Numbered from the stretch's first letter, positions 1-11,191 are shown. The stretch is 34,537 bases of DNA from Deltaproteobacteria bacterium (GCA_024275235.1 JAJRZN010000051.1:1-34537); one strand, 5' to 3'. Notes: a model not told the origin generated them from the sequence alone. Program-made: numbers and translations.

Positions 1-12
1 CCTGAATATTTA

Positions 13-18
13 CTCCTC
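13..18 (-). promoter_or_regulatory. Possible ribosome binding site of a gene (atpD?) just outside the left edge
   Basis: Read on the minus strand these bases are GAGGAG, about 12 bases before the window edge and downstream of atpG in the same direction. In most atp operons atpD (beta subunit) follows atpG, so this may be its Shine-Dalgarno sequence. The start codon itself is not in the window, so the assignment is inference. Confidence 0.3.
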
Positions 19-87
19 AACTGTCTTGTATTCAATCAAGCCGGTTTATATAAAACCACCAGCCACAATCTACAAATTAAACTGATA

Positions 88-978
88 TCACTTCAAGGCC
101 TCGGCACCACCGACAATATCCATCAACTCAGCGGTAATGCTGCCCTGGCGTACTTTATTATAAACCAGCGTTAAATCATGAACTATATCATGACAGGCCT
201 TGGTGGCATTATCCATTGAAGTCATGCGCGCGGCGTGCTCCCCGGCTCCCGTCTCCAACATGGCATGGTAAACCATGACATTTAAATAAAGGGGCTGCAG
301 GATAGTCATAATTTCCTCGGACCCCGGCTCATAGATATAGGCCACGGCCTCGGAATCAGCAGCATCCTTCTTCTCTGCCGCTTCAGCTGCCTCTGCCGCC
401 ACCGGCTGAACCGGCAGAAAGGGCATAAGCTTGGGCTTCTGCACTCCGACACTAATGAACTCCGGGTAGAGAAGTACTACTTCATCCGCCTCACCCTCCA
501 GAAAATTATCCGCCACATCCTGCGCAATAGCCCGAGCGTTATACATCTCAAATTTGGCCATTATATCAACATGATTTTTGCGCACCAAACCGCTGTGCCG
601 CAGTTTCTGGTAGCCCTTTTTGCCGATGCAGACAACACTGACCTTTTTGCCCTCTTTCTGCTTTTCGTCAATCAGTTTCAGCGCCATGTTAATAACATGG
701 GAATTAAAACTGCCGCACAGACCACGATCAGAGGTAACCAGCACCAGCTCTACGGTCTGCACCTCACGGGCCTCCATGAGAGGGAACTGCCCGGACTGCA
801 TACCAGAGGAGAGATTACCCATGGCGGAATTGAACTTCTCGGCATAGTCCCGGAAGCTTTCCATTTTTTCCTGGGCGCCACGCAGCTTGGCAGCCGCCAC
901 CATGTTCATGGCGCTGGTGATCTGCGAGGTTTTTTTAACCCCGCCTATTTTTTGCTTAACGTCTTTAAGACTCGCCAT
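88..978 (-). CDS. atpG: ATP synthase F1 gamma subunit
   Basis: Central-stalk subunit of the F1Fo ATP synthase; it rotates inside the alpha3beta3 head and couples proton flow through Fo to ATP synthesis at the inner membrane. The 296-residue product has the conserved N-terminal helix (MASLKDVKQKIGGVKKTSQI, then TSAMNMVAAAKL), the central VLVTSDRGLCGSFN segment, and the C-terminal helix that ends in the usual region (MDNATKACHDIV... SITAELMDIVGGAEAL). About 20 residues of Ala/Glu-rich sequence near residue 200 (VAAEAAEAAEKKDAADSEA) look like a family-specific insertion loop. It lies 21 bp behind atpA and stops with TGA. The family call is firm. Confidence 0.97.
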   Translation of the reverse strand: MASLKDVKQKIGGVKKTSQITSAMNMVAAAKLRGAQEKMESFRDYAEKFNSAMGNLSSGMQSGQFPLMEAREVQTVELVLVTSDRGLCGSFNSHVINMALKLIDEKQKEGKKVSVVCIGKKGYQKLRHSGLVRKNHVDIMAKFEMYNARAIAQDVADNFLEGEADEVVLLYPEFISVGVQKPKLMPFLPVQPVAAEAAEAAEKKDAADSEAVAYIYEPGSEEIMTILQPLYLNVMVYHAMLETGAGEHAARMTSMDNATKACHDIVHDLTLVYNKVRQGSITAELMDIVGGAEALK

Positions 979-999
979 AATAGATTCCCAACCCGATTA

Positions 1000-2523
1000 T
1001 CAGTTAATGCCCTTAGCGCTCTTGAACTCGGCGGTAAAGGCGGTTATGGCCTTTTTCATACGACCATCGAGGTCATCATCAATGGCCTCTTTCTCACGCA
1101 GATCCTTGAAAATATCCGGGGCGCTGCGGTCAATATAATCATACAGCTCATCCTCGTATGTGGCCAGTACATTAACCGGCAGGGTATCAAGATGACCCCT
1201 GGTGCCGGCATAGAGAATAGTTACCTGCTTCTCCATGGACAAAGGCTTGTACTGGGGCTGCTTGAGAATTTCAACCAGTCTCTCACCTCTGGTTAACTGC
1301 GCCTGGGTAGCGGCATCAAGGTCGGAACCAAACTGGGCAAAGGCGGCCAGCTCACGATACTGAGCCAGGTCGAGGCGCAAAGTACCAGCTACCTGCTTCA
1401 TGGCCTTAACCTGAGCGGCGCCGCCGACCCTGGATACCGACAGGCCGACATTAATGGAGGGCCGAACCCCGGCAAAGAAGAGGTTTGGCTCGAGATAAAC
1501 CTGACCATCGGTAATGGAAATAACATTGGTCGGAATATAGGCCGAAACGTCACCGGCCTGCGTCTCAATAATCGGCAGAGCGGTTAAGGAACCGGCTCCC
1601 AGCTCATCACTGACCTTGGCAGCCCGCTCCAACAGACGGGAATGGTTGAAAAAGATGTCGCCCGGATAGGCCTCACGTCCTGGCGGACGACGGAGAAGAA
1701 GTGATAACTGGCGGTAGGCTACTGCCTGTTTGGATAGATCATCATAGATGATCAGGGCGTGCTGGCCGTTATCACGAAAATACTCACCCATGGCGCAGCC
1801 GGCATAGGCGGCTACGTACTGCAGAGGCGCCGGATCAGAGGCACAGGCCGCCACAACCGTGGTGTATTCCATTGCCCCATGCTTGCGCAGGGCCTCAACG
1901 ATGAGGGCTACGGTGGATTTCTTCTGGCCAATGGCCACATAAATACAATGAACGCCCGTATTCTTCTGGGCGATAATGGCATCAACCCCGACGGCGGTCT
2001 TACCAATCTGCCGATCGCCGATAATCAGCTCACGCTGTCCCTTACCCACCGGAGTCATGGCGTCAATGGCCTTTAAACCCGTATAGCAAGGCTCATGAAC
2101 ACCCTTTCTGGCGATAACGCCAGGGGCTATAACCTCAATCTTTCTTGATTCCTTGGCAGTAATCGGCCCCTGACCATCAATGGGAGCGCCAACTCCGTCT
2201 ACAACCCGGCCTTCCATCTCAGGTCCGACGGGAACCTCGGCAATCTTGCCGGTTCGCTTGACGGTGTCGCCTTCCTTGATACCGCTGACTAAACCAAGAA
2301 CCGCACAACCCACATTATCGGCCTCGAGGTTCAGAGCCAGGCCAAGAACGCCATTACTGAATTCCAAGAGTTCCATAGCCATGCAGTTTTCAACGCCATG
2401 GATACGGGCGATACCATCACCAACGGAGAGGACAGTACCGGTCTCGCTTAAATCGACTTTCTTGTCATAATCCTTGATCTGCCCCTTGATAATTTGACTG
2501 ATCTCTTCAGCTTTAATCTGCAT
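1000..2523 (-). CDS. atpA: ATP synthase F1 alpha subunit
   Basis: Non-catalytic nucleotide-binding subunit of the F1 head. The ATG at 2521-2523 ([16 protein letters not shown]) is chosen because it matches the family N-terminus, gives the usual length of 507 residues and has a GGGAG sequence upstream; a longer in-frame extension would run into atpH. Visible hallmarks are the N-terminal beta-barrel ([15 protein letters not shown]), the Walker A loop GDRQIGKT, the signature [13 protein letters not shown]-like stretch (here [17 protein letters not shown]), and the C-terminal helical domain. ATG follows the atpH stop after a single base, which implies translational coupling. Stop is TGA. Confidence 0.98.
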   Translation of the reverse strand: MQIKAEEISQIIKGQIKDYDKKVDLSETGTVLSVGDGIARIHGVENCMAMELLEFSNGVLGLALNLEADNVGCAVLGLVSGIKEGDTVKRTGKIAEVPVGPEMEGRVVDGVGAPIDGQGPITAKESRKIEVIAPGVIARKGVHEPCYTGLKAIDAMTPVGKGQRELIIGDRQIGKTAVGVDAIIAQKNTGVHCIYVAIGQKKSTVALIVEALRKHGAMEYTTVVAACASDPAPLQYVAAYAGCAMGEYFRDNGQHALIIYDDLSKQAVAYRQLSLLLRRPPGREAYPGDIFFNHSRLLERAAKVSDELGAGSLTALPIIETQAGDVSAYIPTNVISITDGQVYLEPNLFFAGVRPSINVGLSVSRVGGAAQVKAMKQVAGTLRLDLAQYRELAAFAQFGSDLDAATQAQLTRGERLVEILKQPQYKPLSMEKQVTILYAGTRGHLDTLPVNVLATYEDELYDYIDRSAPDIFKDLREKEAIDDDLDGRMKKAITAFTAEFKSAKGIN

Positions 2524-2524
2524 T

Positions 2525-3073
2525 TTAATTATTAACTCCCTTAATAGATTCTTTGAGGCCAAGCAGCTGGCTTTTCAGGCTGCCATCCATTACCAGATCG
2601 CCAACTTTGGCTATAATACCGCCGATAATGGCCGGGTCGACCGCCGTTGACAAAATAACCTTTTTCTTGGTTATCTTTTCCAGGGTTGCCTGCACCTTAT
2701 CTTTCAGATCCGCGCTTAAGGCCATGGCCGAGACCACGGTTCCCTGACATACATTCCTTCTTTCATCCACCAGGCCCTGAAAGGCCTCGGCGATGTCAGG
2801 CAGTACTGCCGCCCGTTTTTTCTGTACCACTAAATTTAAGAAATTCCTGACAACCCCGGAAAGCCCCATCTTTTCGACAAGATAATCCATAACCTTCTCA
2901 CGAACATCAAGGGGATAAACCGGGTTAGTAAGACCGTCACGAACCTCAGCGCTGGCCTTAAAGGTATCGGAAAAATCCTTTAAGGCCTTGCTGTATTCAT
3001 CAAAGGCATCCTCTTCATCAGCTACTGAAAACAGCGCCTTGGCATACCTCTTCGCTAAAATGGTGTTTTTCAT
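2525..3073 (-). CDS. atpH: ATP synthase delta subunit (OSCP)
   Basis: Peripheral-stalk subunit that joins the b/b' dimer to the top of the F1 head. The 182-residue protein starts with the family-typical [12 protein letters not shown] and ends with the conserved C-terminal motif region ([20 protein letters not shown] followed by LKSQL), as expected for delta/OSCP. Its start overlaps the atpF stop by four bases (ATGA) and its own TAA is one base before the atpA start, so expression is almost certainly coupled across the operon. Confidence 0.96.
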   Translation of the reverse strand: MKNTILAKRYAKALFSVADEEDAFDEYSKALKDFSDTFKASAEVRDGLTNPVYPLDVREKVMDYLVEKMGLSGVVRNFLNLVVQKKRAAVLPDIAEAFQGLVDERRNVCQGTVVSAMALSADLKDKVQATLEKITKKKVILSTAVDPAIIGGIIAKVGDLVMDGSLKSQLLGLKESIKGVNN

Positions 3074-3666
3074 GCCATCGCCCCCACCTGACCGAGATAT
3101 TCCTCAACCATTTTTGTCTGGTCAGTCTCGGTAAAATTCTTTTTGATAATTTCCTCTGCCATAGCTGCGGCTTGTTCCGCCACCTCATCACGCAGCGTCT
3201 GCCGGGCCTTGCTTAATTCATTCTGTACAGAAACCGCCGCCTTTCGTTTGATGTCCTCGGCCGTGCGCTCGGCATCACTGATTATTCGCGCCTTCTCGTT
3301 CTCGGCCTGGGTTATGGCGATACTTAAGATTGATTCAATCTCTTCGTCAATATGGCTGAGTTTGGTTTCATATTCCTTATAAGTGGTCTCAACCTCACTC
3401 CGCTTTTCCCGTAACTCTCCAAATTGCTCGGTAATCTTTATCCGCCGGTCGGAAAGTGCCTTACCAATGGGGGGGACGACGTATTTGATCAGAATCACCG
3501 CCAGAACAGCAAAGTTCATACAACGCAAGCCAAAGTCGACCAGTTGACTGTGACTGATCAATGGCCGAACATCACCGGTTTCACCGGCCCAAGCCGCTGT
3601 TGCTACTGCCAGGGCGGCAAGAGCTATGGTCATTGTCAGTTTGATTTTACCATTTGCAACCTTCAT
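3070..3666 (-). CDS. atpF: ATP synthase Fo b subunit
   Basis: Membrane-anchored peripheral stalk. The 198-residue product begins with a signal-peptide-like hydrophobic segment (TIALAALAVATAAWAG), then a second membrane helix (FAVLAVILIKYVVPPIGKAL) and a long charged coiled coil that ends with DEVAEQAAAMAEEII. The extra N-terminal hydrophobic segment is seen in b subunits from organisms that also encode b'. It overlaps atpH by four bases and begins two bases after the stop of the upstream b' gene. It belongs to the ATP-synthase B/B' family; assigning this copy to b and its neighbour to b' rests on length and gene order. Confidence 0.94.
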   Translation of the reverse strand: MKVANGKIKLTMTIALAALAVATAAWAGETGDVRPLISHSQLVDFGLRCMNFAVLAVILIKYVVPPIGKALSDRRIKITEQFGELREKRSEVETTYKEYETKLSHIDEEIESILSIAITQAENEKARIISDAERTAEDIKRKAAVSVQNELSKARQTLRDEVAEQAAAMAEEIIKKNFTETDQTKMVEEYLGQVGAMA

Positions 3667-3668
3667 TA

Positions 3669-4094
3669 TTATGCGGCCCTCCCTAAGATCTTATTAGCCA
3701 TTTCCTTGCCAAAACCCTCAATCTGATTCTGCAGTTCTGACTTGGCCTTTTCGAACTGACCGGCCAGATCAGCCAGTCCAGCATTTTTCTCTTGTTCAGC
3801 CTCCTTGCGAATAGCGGCAATCTTTTCAGAACTGACCGCCATGGCCTCGCTCCGTACGACATCATACTTTTCTTTTGCCTTCGCTCTGGCAACGGCCAGT
3901 TTCTGATCAAATTCTTCGAGACGCAGCTCAGCGTTTTTTTCAAAGGTCTCGATATCCGTCTCCAGAGTAGCGACCTCTTTTTTACGCTCCTTTAAGATGG
4001 CCCGTACCGGCCGGTACAAAACGGCATTCATTACGGCAATCATAATCAAAATGTTAACGATGTGAACCCACATCGTCATATCCAGGGTGATCAT
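3669..4094 (-). CDS. atpF': ATP synthase Fo b' subunit (second, shorter b-type stalk)
   Basis: First gene of the operon in the window. The 141-residue protein has one N-terminal membrane helix (VHIVNILIMIAVMNAVLYRP) and then an uninterrupted charged coiled coil, the architecture of b' subunits, which pair with b to form a heterodimeric stalk. Its start has a good Shine-Dalgarno sequence (AAGGAG, about 8 bases upstream). Paired b'/b genes ahead of delta-alpha-gamma, with a and c encoded elsewhere, is an arrangement known from Deltaproteobacteria. Stop is TAA. Confidence 0.92.
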   Translation of the reverse strand: MITLDMTMWVHIVNILIMIAVMNAVLYRPVRAILKERKKEVATLETDIETFEKNAELRLEEFDQKLAVARAKAKEKYDVVRSEAMAVSSEKIAAIRKEAEQEKNAGLADLAGQFEKAKSELQNQIEGFGKEMANKILGRAA

Positions 4095-4183
4095 CTTTTT
4101 TGCTCCTTAAGCTGTCGTCCGGCGGCGTAAGATTTCAGCCTCTGCCGACGAATTAATGAATAGTGATTCAGCTAAATGGAATT

Positions 4184-4212
4184 TCTTTAGCAGATATAAA
4201 TCAGGCTGTCAA
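4184..4212 (-). promoter_or_regulatory. Candidate sigma70-type promoter of the atp operon
   Basis: On the minus strand a perfect -35 box TTGACA (4207-4212) is followed after 17 bp by TAAAGA (4184-4189), preceded by TGC as in extended -10 elements. It lies about 90 bp upstream of the b' start, in the 182-bp gap after alaS. The -10 box is a weak match, so the call rests mainly on the -35 box, spacing and position. Confidence 0.5.
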
Positions 4213-4276
4213 GGCCTATGGGTCATAAAATTGACAATAAATTATGGCGCTATGGGTAATTATACTTGCTGAATAG

Positions 4277-6916
4277 TCAGCTAATTCGGGCCGCCACAAT
4301 GTCATAAACCCGTTCCAGGGCCTCCGGCAGTTTGTCAACCATGCTACCGCCGGCCTGGGCCATATCGGGGCGGCCGCCGCCGCCGCCGCCCACCAGAGCC
4401 GCTGTCTCTTTGACAATTTCACCGGCCTTTAAACGGGGAATCAAGTCCTTGCTGACTATGGCCAGTAAAGCCACCTTGCCCTTCAACTCACCCCCCAATA
4501 CCAGAACACCGCTACCCATTTTGTCGCGCATCCGGTCGCCAATCTCGCGCAGGGTCTTAGCGGAATCCAGAGGTACCTGGGCTGCCGTTACCCGCACTCC
4601 GTTAACCTCACGGCTGTTTTGCAGCAATTCGTCAATATTGCTTAGCGATAATTGAGCGGTCAAGGCCGCCACCTCTTTTTCCAGAGCCTTTTCGTGGCTG
4701 GATAAGGATTTTATCCGCTCCGGCAGCTCGGCGGCATCGGCCGCCTTCAATGTTGCCGACAGTTGGACCGTAAGCTCGGCAAGACGCTGATAATCCAGCA
4801 TGGCGGCCCGGCCGGTAATGGCCGTTATGCGCCGTACTCCAGCGGATATTCCGCCCTCGCTGATAATTTTGAACAGGCCGATTTCACCGCTGGCCGCCAC
4901 ATGGGTGCCGCCGCAGAATTCCATACTTAATTCGCCAAAACGCACCACCCTGACCAGATCGCCATATTTTTCGCCAAAGAGGGCAGTGGCACCGGATTTT
5001 CGAGCCTCATCCAAGGACATTACCCTGGTATCATTAGAGATATTCTTTCTGATCTCGTCGTTAACCATGTTCTCAATCTTGGTTAACTCGGCGGGACTGA
5101 GGGGCGAAAAATGAGTGAAATCAAAGCGCAGACGATCGGCATCCACCAGTGAACCGGACTGTTTGACATGCCCCCCCAACACCTGGCGCAGCACCGCCTG
5201 AAGGAGGTGGGTAGCCGTGTGGTTGGCGGCAATATCATGCCGGCGTCCGGCTTTCACCATGAGTTTTATCTCCTCGCCAACGGCCAGTCTCCCCTCCTGA
5301 ATCGCCAGCCGGTGGAGAAATACCCCGGTGCTGGACTTTATCGTATCCAATACCCGGCCCCGACCAGACTCCCAGGTGATCTCTCCCCGATCCCCCGCTT
5401 GACCGCCGGACTCGGCATAGAAAGGCGTTTGGTCACAGGCCATGAGAACCTCCGCCGGCCCGCTTTCGGCAACGGCCTCGCCATTTTCGGCAATCAGGGC
5501 CTTAACCCGGGCCGCGGCCCGCAGGTCAGTATAACCCAGAAATTCTGTCTTGCCGATTCGGGCCGCCAGATCACGCAGACCGGGGACGGCTTCCGCTCCC
5601 CCGCCCTTCCATGATTCCTGCGAGGCGCGGCGCTGTTTGACCATGGCTCGCTCAAAGCCGGCCACATCCACAGTCAGACCCTCCTCCAAGGCCATGTCGC
5701 GGACAATATCCACCGGAAAACCAAAGGTGTCATAGAGTCTGAAGATAAAATCACCATTAATTCCGCCGCCCGTCCCCTGGAGGCGCTGCATTTCCTCACG
5801 CAGCATGCTTAAACCCCTGTCAATGGTCTCCAGGAAGCGTTTCTCCTCATTAACCACCACCTGGGCCAATAATTCCGCGGCCTCTGTCAGATGGGGGTAA
5901 GGCGCTGCCATGCGGGCTGCCACCTCAGCGGTTATCTCCCGCATAAAGGGCTTGGTAAGCCCCAGACTGCGGCCATAACGAATGGCGCGGCGCATAATCC
6001 GCCGGAGGACATAGCCCCGCCCTTCATTAGAGGGTAATACCCCGTCCGCCACCAGAAACGTCGTGGCCCTGGCATGATCGGCAATGACCTTTAAGGCCGT
6101 GTCCGTTTTGGAGGCACTGCCGTATTTTACCTTGGCAATCCCGGCAATCATGTTAATCAGTCCGGTAAAGATATCAGAATCATAATTGGTCTTTTTATTC
6201 TGCAGTACCGCGGCTATTCTCTCTAATCCCATGCCGGTATCAATACTGGGGCTGGGCAGGGGGTGCAGCTTACCATCCCCGTCACGTTCGTACTGCATAA
6301 AGACCAGGTTCCATAACTCTAAGAAACGGTCACAATCGCAGCCCAGGGCGCATTCGGGACGGCCGCAGCCCGCCTCCGGGCCCTGATCGTAATGAATCTC
6401 TGAACAGGGGCCGCAGGGGCCGGTATCGCCCATGGCCCAGAAATTTTCCTTTTCGCCCATACGGACAATGCGGCCTTCAAGAAGGCCGGGAACCTTCTCC
6501 CAGAGGGCGGCGGCCTCATCATCATCGTCAAATACCGTTATCCACAGTTTATCTTTGGGAAGCCGCAAAACCTCAGTTAAGAACTCCCAGGCCTGTTTAA
6601 TGGCCTCTTCCTTGAAATAATCACCAAAGGAGAAATTACCCAGCATCTCAAAAAAGGTGTGATGACGGGCGGTATAGCCGACATTTTCCAAATCGTTATG
6701 TTTGCCGCCGGCCCGCACACAGCGCTGACAGCTCACCGCCCGTTTATAAGGCCGGTTTTCCTCGCCGGTGAAGACCTTTTTAAACTGTACCATGCCGGCA
6801 TTGACAAAGAGCAGGCTGGGGTCGTCATGGGGCACCAGCGATGAACTTTCCACCAGCTCGTGCCCATGGCCGATAAAATAATCTAAAAATTTCCCGCGTA
6901 TTTCATTGCCTCTCAC
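4277..6916 (-). CDS. alaS: Alanyl-tRNA synthetase
   Basis: Charges tRNA-Ala with alanine and edits mischarged Ser/Gly. The 879-residue length is normal for bacterial AlaRS. The N-terminal class II catalytic core is visible ([53 protein letters not shown]), as is the editing domain with its zinc-binding elements ([11 protein letters not shown] and [14 protein letters not shown]) and the C-terminal C-Ala domain with a glycine run ([18 protein letters not shown]). The start is GTG and overlaps the recA stop (GTGA), so alaS is translationally coupled to recA. No recX lies between them. Stop is TGA. Confidence 0.98.
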   Translation of the reverse strand: MRGNEIRGKFLDYFIGHGHELVESSSLVPHDDPSLLFVNAGMVQFKKVFTGEENRPYKRAVSCQRCVRAGGKHNDLENVGYTARHHTFFEMLGNFSFGDYFKEEAIKQAWEFLTEVLRLPKDKLWITVFDDDDEAAALWEKVPGLLEGRIVRMGEKENFWAMGDTGPCGPCSEIHYDQGPEAGCGRPECALGCDCDRFLELWNLVFMQYERDGDGKLHPLPSPSIDTGMGLERIAAVLQNKKTNYDSDIFTGLINMIAGIAKVKYGSASKTDTALKVIADHARATTFLVADGVLPSNEGRGYVLRRIMRRAIRYGRSLGLTKPFMREITAEVAARMAAPYPHLTEAAELLAQVVVNEEKRFLETIDRGLSMLREEMQRLQGTGGGINGDFIFRLYDTFGFPVDIVRDMALEEGLTVDVAGFERAMVKQRRASQESWKGGGAEAVPGLRDLAARIGKTEFLGYTDLRAAARVKALIAENGEAVAESGPAEVLMACDQTPFYAESGGQAGDRGEITWESGRGRVLDTIKSSTGVFLHRLAIQEGRLAVGEEIKLMVKAGRRHDIAANHTATHLLQAVLRQVLGGHVKQSGSLVDADRLRFDFTHFSPLSPAELTKIENMVNDEIRKNISNDTRVMSLDEARKSGATALFGEKYGDLVRVVRFGELSMEFCGGTHVAASGEIGLFKIISEGGISAGVRRITAITGRAAMLDYQRLAELTVQLSATLKAADAAELPERIKSLSSHEKALEKEVAALTAQLSLSNIDELLQNSREVNGVRVTAAQVPLDSAKTLREIGDRMRDKMGSGVLVLGGELKGKVALLAIVSKDLIPRLKAGEIVKETAALVGGGGGGRPDMAQAGGSMVDKLPEALERVYDIVAARIS

Positions 6917-7956
6917 GACTTTTTACCACCCTCCACCTTTTTTTCCGCCCCGCTGCCGGGAACATCCAGCCCAAAGCCCATTCTTACCTGGCGCTCAATC
7001 TCGTCCATCATCTCTTTATGCTCCTTGAGAAAGGTCTTGGCATTCTCCCGGCCCTGGCCGATGCGCTCACCGTTAAAGGAGTACCAGGCCCCGCTTTTAT
7101 CGACAATATCCTGCTCCACGGCCAGGTCCAGCAGATCACCTTCCCTGGAGATGCCTTCGCCATAGACAATATCAAATTCAACATTCTTGAAGGGCGGGGC
7201 TAATTTGTTTTTAACCACCTTTACCCTGGTACGGTTACCAACGACCTCGGCCCCGTCCTTGATGGCACCAATCCGCCGGATATCAAGACGCAGGGAAGAA
7301 TAAAATTTCAGGGCGTTACCGCCGGTGGTGGTCTCCGGGCTGCCGTACATCACCCCGATCTTCATACGGATCTGATTGATAAAGATGAGGGCGGTACTGG
7401 TGCGATTCAAGATCCCGCACAGCTTCCGCATGGCCTGCGACATAAGCCGGGCCTGCAGCCCCACGTGAGAATCGCCGATATTGCCGTCAATTTCGGCCTT
7501 GGGTACCAGGGCGGCGACGGAATCGACAACAATGAGATCCACACTACCGCTCCGTACCAGGATTTCAGCAATCTCCAGGGCCTGCTCACCAAAATCAGGC
7601 TGGGAGACTAAAAGATCATCAATATTCACCCCAAGACGGGCGGCGTATTGAATATCCAGGGCATGCTCGGCGTCAATGAAGGCCGCTGTGCCGCCCTTTT
7701 TCTGGGCCTCGGCAATGGCGTGCAGGGAGAGGGTGGTCTTGCCGGAAGATTCCGGGCCGTAAATCTCCGTCACCCGGCCGGTGGGGATACCGCCGATACC
7801 GGTGGCAATATCCAGGCTCAGGGCGCTGGTGGATATACAGGGCCAGGGTTCCACCGGCCCCGAACCCATACGCATAATAGAACCCTTGCCAAATTGTTTC
7901 TGAATCTGGAGGACTGCTGAGTCCAGAGTCTTCTTCCGCTCATCGGAAATTGCCAT
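6913..7956 (-). CDS. recA: Recombinase RecA
   Basis: DNA strand-exchange ATPase for homologous recombination and co-protease for LexA self-cleavage. The 347-residue protein has every landmark: N-terminal [12 protein letters not shown], Walker A GPESSGKT, Walker [17 protein letters not shown], the L1/L2 DNA-binding loops ([20 protein letters not shown]) and an acidic/basic C-terminal tail. It begins only 39 bp after glyQ, and no clear LexA box was seen in that gap, so it appears to be read from an upstream promoter together with glyQ; an SOS-responsive internal promoter cannot be excluded. Confidence 0.98.
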   Translation of the reverse strand: MAISDERKKTLDSAVLQIQKQFGKGSIMRMGSGPVEPWPCISTSALSLDIATGIGGIPTGRVTEIYGPESSGKTTLSLHAIAEAQKKGGTAAFIDAEHALDIQYAARLGVNIDDLLVSQPDFGEQALEIAEILVRSGSVDLIVVDSVAALVPKAEIDGNIGDSHVGLQARLMSQAMRKLCGILNRTSTALIFINQIRMKIGVMYGSPETTTGGNALKFYSSLRLDIRRIGAIKDGAEVVGNRTRVKVVKNKLAPPFKNVEFDIVYGEGISREGDLLDLAVEQDIVDKSGAWYSFNGERIGQGRENAKTFLKEHKEMMDEIERQVRMGFGLDVPGSGAEKKVEGGKKS

Positions 7957-7995
7957 ATTTATTTCCTCGTTGTTTTAGTTGGTCAGTGATGTCGC

Positions 7996-8895
7996 TTAGA
8001 GTTTCGCGTTAATTTGTTTGTCCGCCTCTTCCCGCAAAAGCGGGTAGCCCATCTCCTCACGTTGGGTGGTATATTGCCGGGCCACCAGCCTGACGAGAGC
8101 CCGAATGCGACCGATATATCTGGTTCTTTCCGCTACGCTGATGGCCTTACGGGCATCAAGGAGGTTAAAGGTATGTGAGCATTTGAGGGCGTAATCATAG
8201 GCGGGGAGAATCAGTTCCTTAGTCAGCAGGCGCTTGGACTCCGCCTCGCAGGTATTGAAAAAATCCACCAGGGCCGGGACATTGGCCTCCTCGTAATTAA
8301 AGGCGGAAAATTCCCGTTCGGCCTGCTGGAAGATGGCCCCGTAAGATACCTCTTTATTCCACATAATATCGAAGACGGAATTAACCCCCTGGAGGTACAT
8401 GGCAATCCGCTCCAGACCGTAGGTAATCTCCGAGGTGACGGGATACAGATCCATGCTGCCGGCCTGCTGAAAATAGGTAAACTGACTGATCTCCATGCCG
8501 TCTAACCATATCTCCCAGCCCAGGCCCGCGGCCCCCAGGGTGGGCGACTCCCAGTCATCCTCCACAAAACGAATATCATGCTCCAGAGGATCGAGCTTAA
8601 AGCGGCGCAGGCTGTTCAGATAGAGCTCCTGAACATCCTTGGGAGAGGGCTTTAACACCACCTGGAATTGATAATAATGCTGCAGGCGGTTGGGATTCTC
8701 CCCATAACGGCCGTCGGTGGGCCGCCGGGAGGGCTGAACATAGGCCGCCCGCCACGGTTCCGGACCCAGGGCCCGCAACAGAGTAGCCGGATGAAAGGTA
8801 CCGGCCCCGACCTCCATGTCATAGGGCTGCTGAATCACACAGCCCATATCCGCCCAATAACGACTCAACTCAAATATAATATCCTGAAAATACAT
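7996..8895 (-). CDS. glyQ: Glycyl-tRNA synthetase alpha subunit
   Basis: Catalytic class II subunit of the tetrameric bacterial GlyRS. The 299-residue protein opens with the family-typical [17 protein letters not shown] and contains [40 protein letters not shown] and the motif 2/3 regions. It needs the beta subunit GlyS to function; glyS normally follows glyQ directly, but here the next gene is recA, so glyS must be elsewhere. The length excludes a fused alpha-beta form. It sits 67 bp after pyrC. Stop is TAA. Confidence 0.97.
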   Translation of the reverse strand: MYFQDIIFELSRYWADMGCVIQQPYDMEVGAGTFHPATLLRALGPEPWRAAYVQPSRRPTDGRYGENPNRLQHYYQFQVVLKPSPKDVQELYLNSLRRFKLDPLEHDIRFVEDDWESPTLGAAGLGWEIWLDGMEISQFTYFQQAGSMDLYPVTSEITYGLERIAMYLQGVNSVFDIMWNKEVSYGAIFQQAEREFSAFNYEEANVPALVDFFNTCEAESKRLLTKELILPAYDYALKCSHTFNLLDARKAISVAERTRYIGRIRALVRLVARQYTTQREEMGYPLLREEADKQINAKL

Positions 8896-8962
8896 TTTTT
8901 ATCCCGTTTATAAAAGACAGCTGAATATTTCCTGTAATCTGTTTCCTGGCCCCTGATCCCTG

Positions 8963-10240
8963 TCATCTGGCATCATAGACAATTTCACCGTCGACAATGG
9001 TCAGAACGGCCCTGCCGGTAAAATGACGGCCGATAAAAGGCGAATTTTTACTTTTGGAGACAATATTCCGGCGTTCATAACAAAAATTTAAAGCGGGATC
9101 AACCACCGTTATATCGGCTCTCTGTCCCACGGCGAGGGAACCGCCCTCAACCCCGATGATGCGGGCCGGGTTAATGGACATCAACTCCACCAGGCGCCTT
9201 GCATCAATAACCCCCTCCCGAATTAGACAAAGGGCCAGGGGCAGAGAGGTCTCCAGGCCGATAATGCCATTGGCGGCCTGGGCGAATTCCACTTCCTTTT
9301 CTAATTCGCTGTGGGGGGCGTGGTCGGTGGCGATGGCATCAAGAGTGCCGTCGCGCAACCCCTCCTTAACGGCCTCCACATCGGCCGCGGTTCTCAGCGG
9401 CGGATTCATCTTGGCATTGGTGTCATAGCTGCCCACCGCCTCTTCGGTGAGCGAAAAATAATGGGGGGTGGTCTCGGCGGTCACCGGGCAGCCCGCGGCC
9501 TTGGCCCGGCGGATCAGGCCCACCGATTCAGCGGTGCTGATATGAGCCAGATGGAGACGCTGACCGGTATAGGCCGCCAGGGCCAGATCACTATAGACCA
9601 TAATCTCTTCGGCGGCCCCCGGAATACCCCGCAGCCCCAGGCGGGTGGCAAAAGCTCCCTCGTTCATGGCCCCGTTCCGGCTTAATGACAACTCCTCGGA
9701 ATGGGAGATAACGGGGCAATTATAATTACTGGCATACTCCAGAGCCCGGCGCATAAGCTGGCTGTCGGCCACCGGATGACCGTCGTCGGAAAAGGCCACC
9801 GCCCCGGCCCGCCGCATTTCACCCATATCCGCCAGTTCCTGCCCCTCACTCCCCCGGCTGATGGCGCCCACCGGATAGACCCTGGCCCCTTTAGCCAATC
9901 GAGCCCGCTCACAGACAAAGGCGATGGCCGATTCTGAGTCTAAGGGCGGATTGGTATTGGGCATACAGGCCACCGCGCTGAAGCCGCCGGCTGCCGCCGC
10001 CGCCATTCCCGAGGCAATGGTTTCCTTGTATTCCTCTCCCGGTTCACGGAGATGAACATGGATATCAATAAGGCCCGGTAACACCCATTTACCGGTCAAA
10101 TCAATCTCCACGGTATCAGCCGGTGGAGATTCCACCAGCGTCTGGCACTTACCCGCCGCCACCAGGAGATCACCTACCCGGTCAATATTACTGGCTGGAT
10201 CTATTATCCGGCCATTTTTTAAAAACAGGGGACGAGACAT
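8963..10240 (-). CDS. pyrC: Dihydroorotase (class I)
   Basis: Zinc amidohydrolase that cyclises carbamoyl-aspartate to dihydroorotate in pyrimidine synthesis. The 425-residue product has the metal-binding GLIDIHVHLREPG motif, further metal/catalytic residues in ISHSEE, LAHISTAES and the ATDHAPH motif, and the N-terminal KNGRIIDP strand. The ATG at 10238-10240 is preferred to an upstream GTG because it lies 7 bases after a GGAGG/T run. That ribosome binding site is formed by the 3' end of pyrB, and only one base separates the two genes. Length and motifs indicate the active long form rather than the catalytically dead PyrC-like partner of ATCase. Confidence 0.96.
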   Translation of the reverse strand: MSRPLFLKNGRIIDPASNIDRVGDLLVAAGKCQTLVESPPADTVEIDLTGKWVLPGLIDIHVHLREPGEEYKETIASGMAAAAAGGFSAVACMPNTNPPLDSESAIAFVCERARLAKGARVYPVGAISRGSEGQELADMGEMRRAGAVAFSDDGHPVADSQLMRRALEYASNYNCPVISHSEELSLSRNGAMNEGAFATRLGLRGIPGAAEEIMVYSDLALAAYTGQRLHLAHISTAESVGLIRRAKAAGCPVTAETTPHYFSLTEEAVGSYDTNAKMNPPLRTAADVEAVKEGLRDGTLDAIATDHAPHSELEKEVEFAQAANGIIGLETSLPLALCLIREGVIDARRLVELMSINPARIIGVEGGSLAVGQRADITVVDPALNFCYERRNIVSKSKNSPFIGRHFTGRAVLTIVDGEIVYDAR

Positions 10241-10241
10241 C

Positions 10242-11174
10242 TTAATCACCTCCTCCGAGTAACAGGTAGAGCAGGGCCATACGTACCGCCACCCCGTTGC
10301 TGACTTGATCCAGAATAACCGAGCGTTTGCCGTCGGCCAGATCAGGGCTTAATTCAACGCCCCGGTTTATCGGCCCCGGATGCATGATAATGGCATCCGG
10401 CCGAGCCAGTTTGATAATTTCATTATTAATCCCGAAAAAATCGGCATATTCCCGCGCCGTGGGCAGAAGCGGCTCCTGGAGACGTTCCCGCTGAATACGC
10501 AGGGTCATTACCACATCGGCATCCCGCACCGCCTCCCGGATATTGAGATGACCCACCGCCCCCAGCTCGCTTAAACCTTCGGGCATCATGGTAGCCGGGC
10601 CGCTGACATGAACCTCGGCCCCCATCTTAGAGAAACCGATAATATCGGAGTGGGCCACCCGGCTATGGGCTATATCACCGATAATGGCAATCTTTAAGCC
10701 GGCGATCCGCCCCTTTTTATCCAGCACTGTCATCATATCGAGCAGGGCCTGACTGGGATGTTCATGGGTACCGTCACCGGCGTTCAGAATTGAGGCAGAG
10801 ACATGACGGCTCAGGAGATAGGGCGCCCCGGATTGGGCGTGCCGGATAATAATGGCATCAGGCTGCATGGCCTGAAGATTACGGGCCGTATCCACCAGAC
10901 TTTCGCCCTTGACAGCGGAGCTGGTTGACATGGAAATATTAAAGGTATCAGCGCTCATTCTCTTGGCGGCGATTTCAAAGGATAATCTGGTTCTGGTGCT
11001 GGGTTCAAAGAAGAGATTAATGATGGTCTTGCCCCGCAGAGTAGGCACCTTTTTGATGGAACGGCTGGAAATCTCCTTCAAGGAGGCGGCAGTCTGGATA
11101 ATATATTCAATATCGGCCGCCGAAAAATCATCCAGGCTCAGGATATGTTTATGCTCAAAATGGTGCTGTTCCAT
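10242..11174 (-). CDS. pyrB: Aspartate carbamoyltransferase catalytic subunit
   Basis: Condenses carbamoyl phosphate with aspartate, the step before PyrC. The 310-residue protein contains the carbamoyl-phosphate loop [13 protein letters not shown], the [11 protein letters not shown] loop, HPSQALLD and the aspartate-binding region near [11 protein letters not shown]. No pyrI regulatory gene is present. It starts 17 bp after lepB with AAGG upstream of ATG, and its final GGA GGA GGT codons also serve as the Shine-Dalgarno sequence of pyrC. Stop is TAA. Confidence 0.97.
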   Translation of the reverse strand: MEQHHFEHKHILSLDDFSAADIEYIIQTAASLKEISSRSIKKVPTLRGKTIINLFFEPSTRTRLSFEIAAKRMSADTFNISMSTSSAVKGESLVDTARNLQAMQPDAIIIRHAQSGAPYLLSRHVSASILNAGDGTHEHPSQALLDMMTVLDKKGRIAGLKIAIIGDIAHSRVAHSDIIGFSKMGAEVHVSGPATMMPEGLSELGAVGHLNIREAVRDADVVMTLRIQRERLQEPLLPTAREYADFFGINNEIIKLARPDAIIMHPGPINRGVELSPDLADGKRSVILDQVSNGVAVRMALLYLLLGGGD

Positions 11175-11191
11175 AACGCCTTAATAAACTG

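Noticed and set aside
571-1296. 241-codon plus-strand open frame opposite atpG/atpA
   Set aside because: It is antisense to two firmly identified genes, shows no known motif, and its length follows from the codon bias of the real genes.
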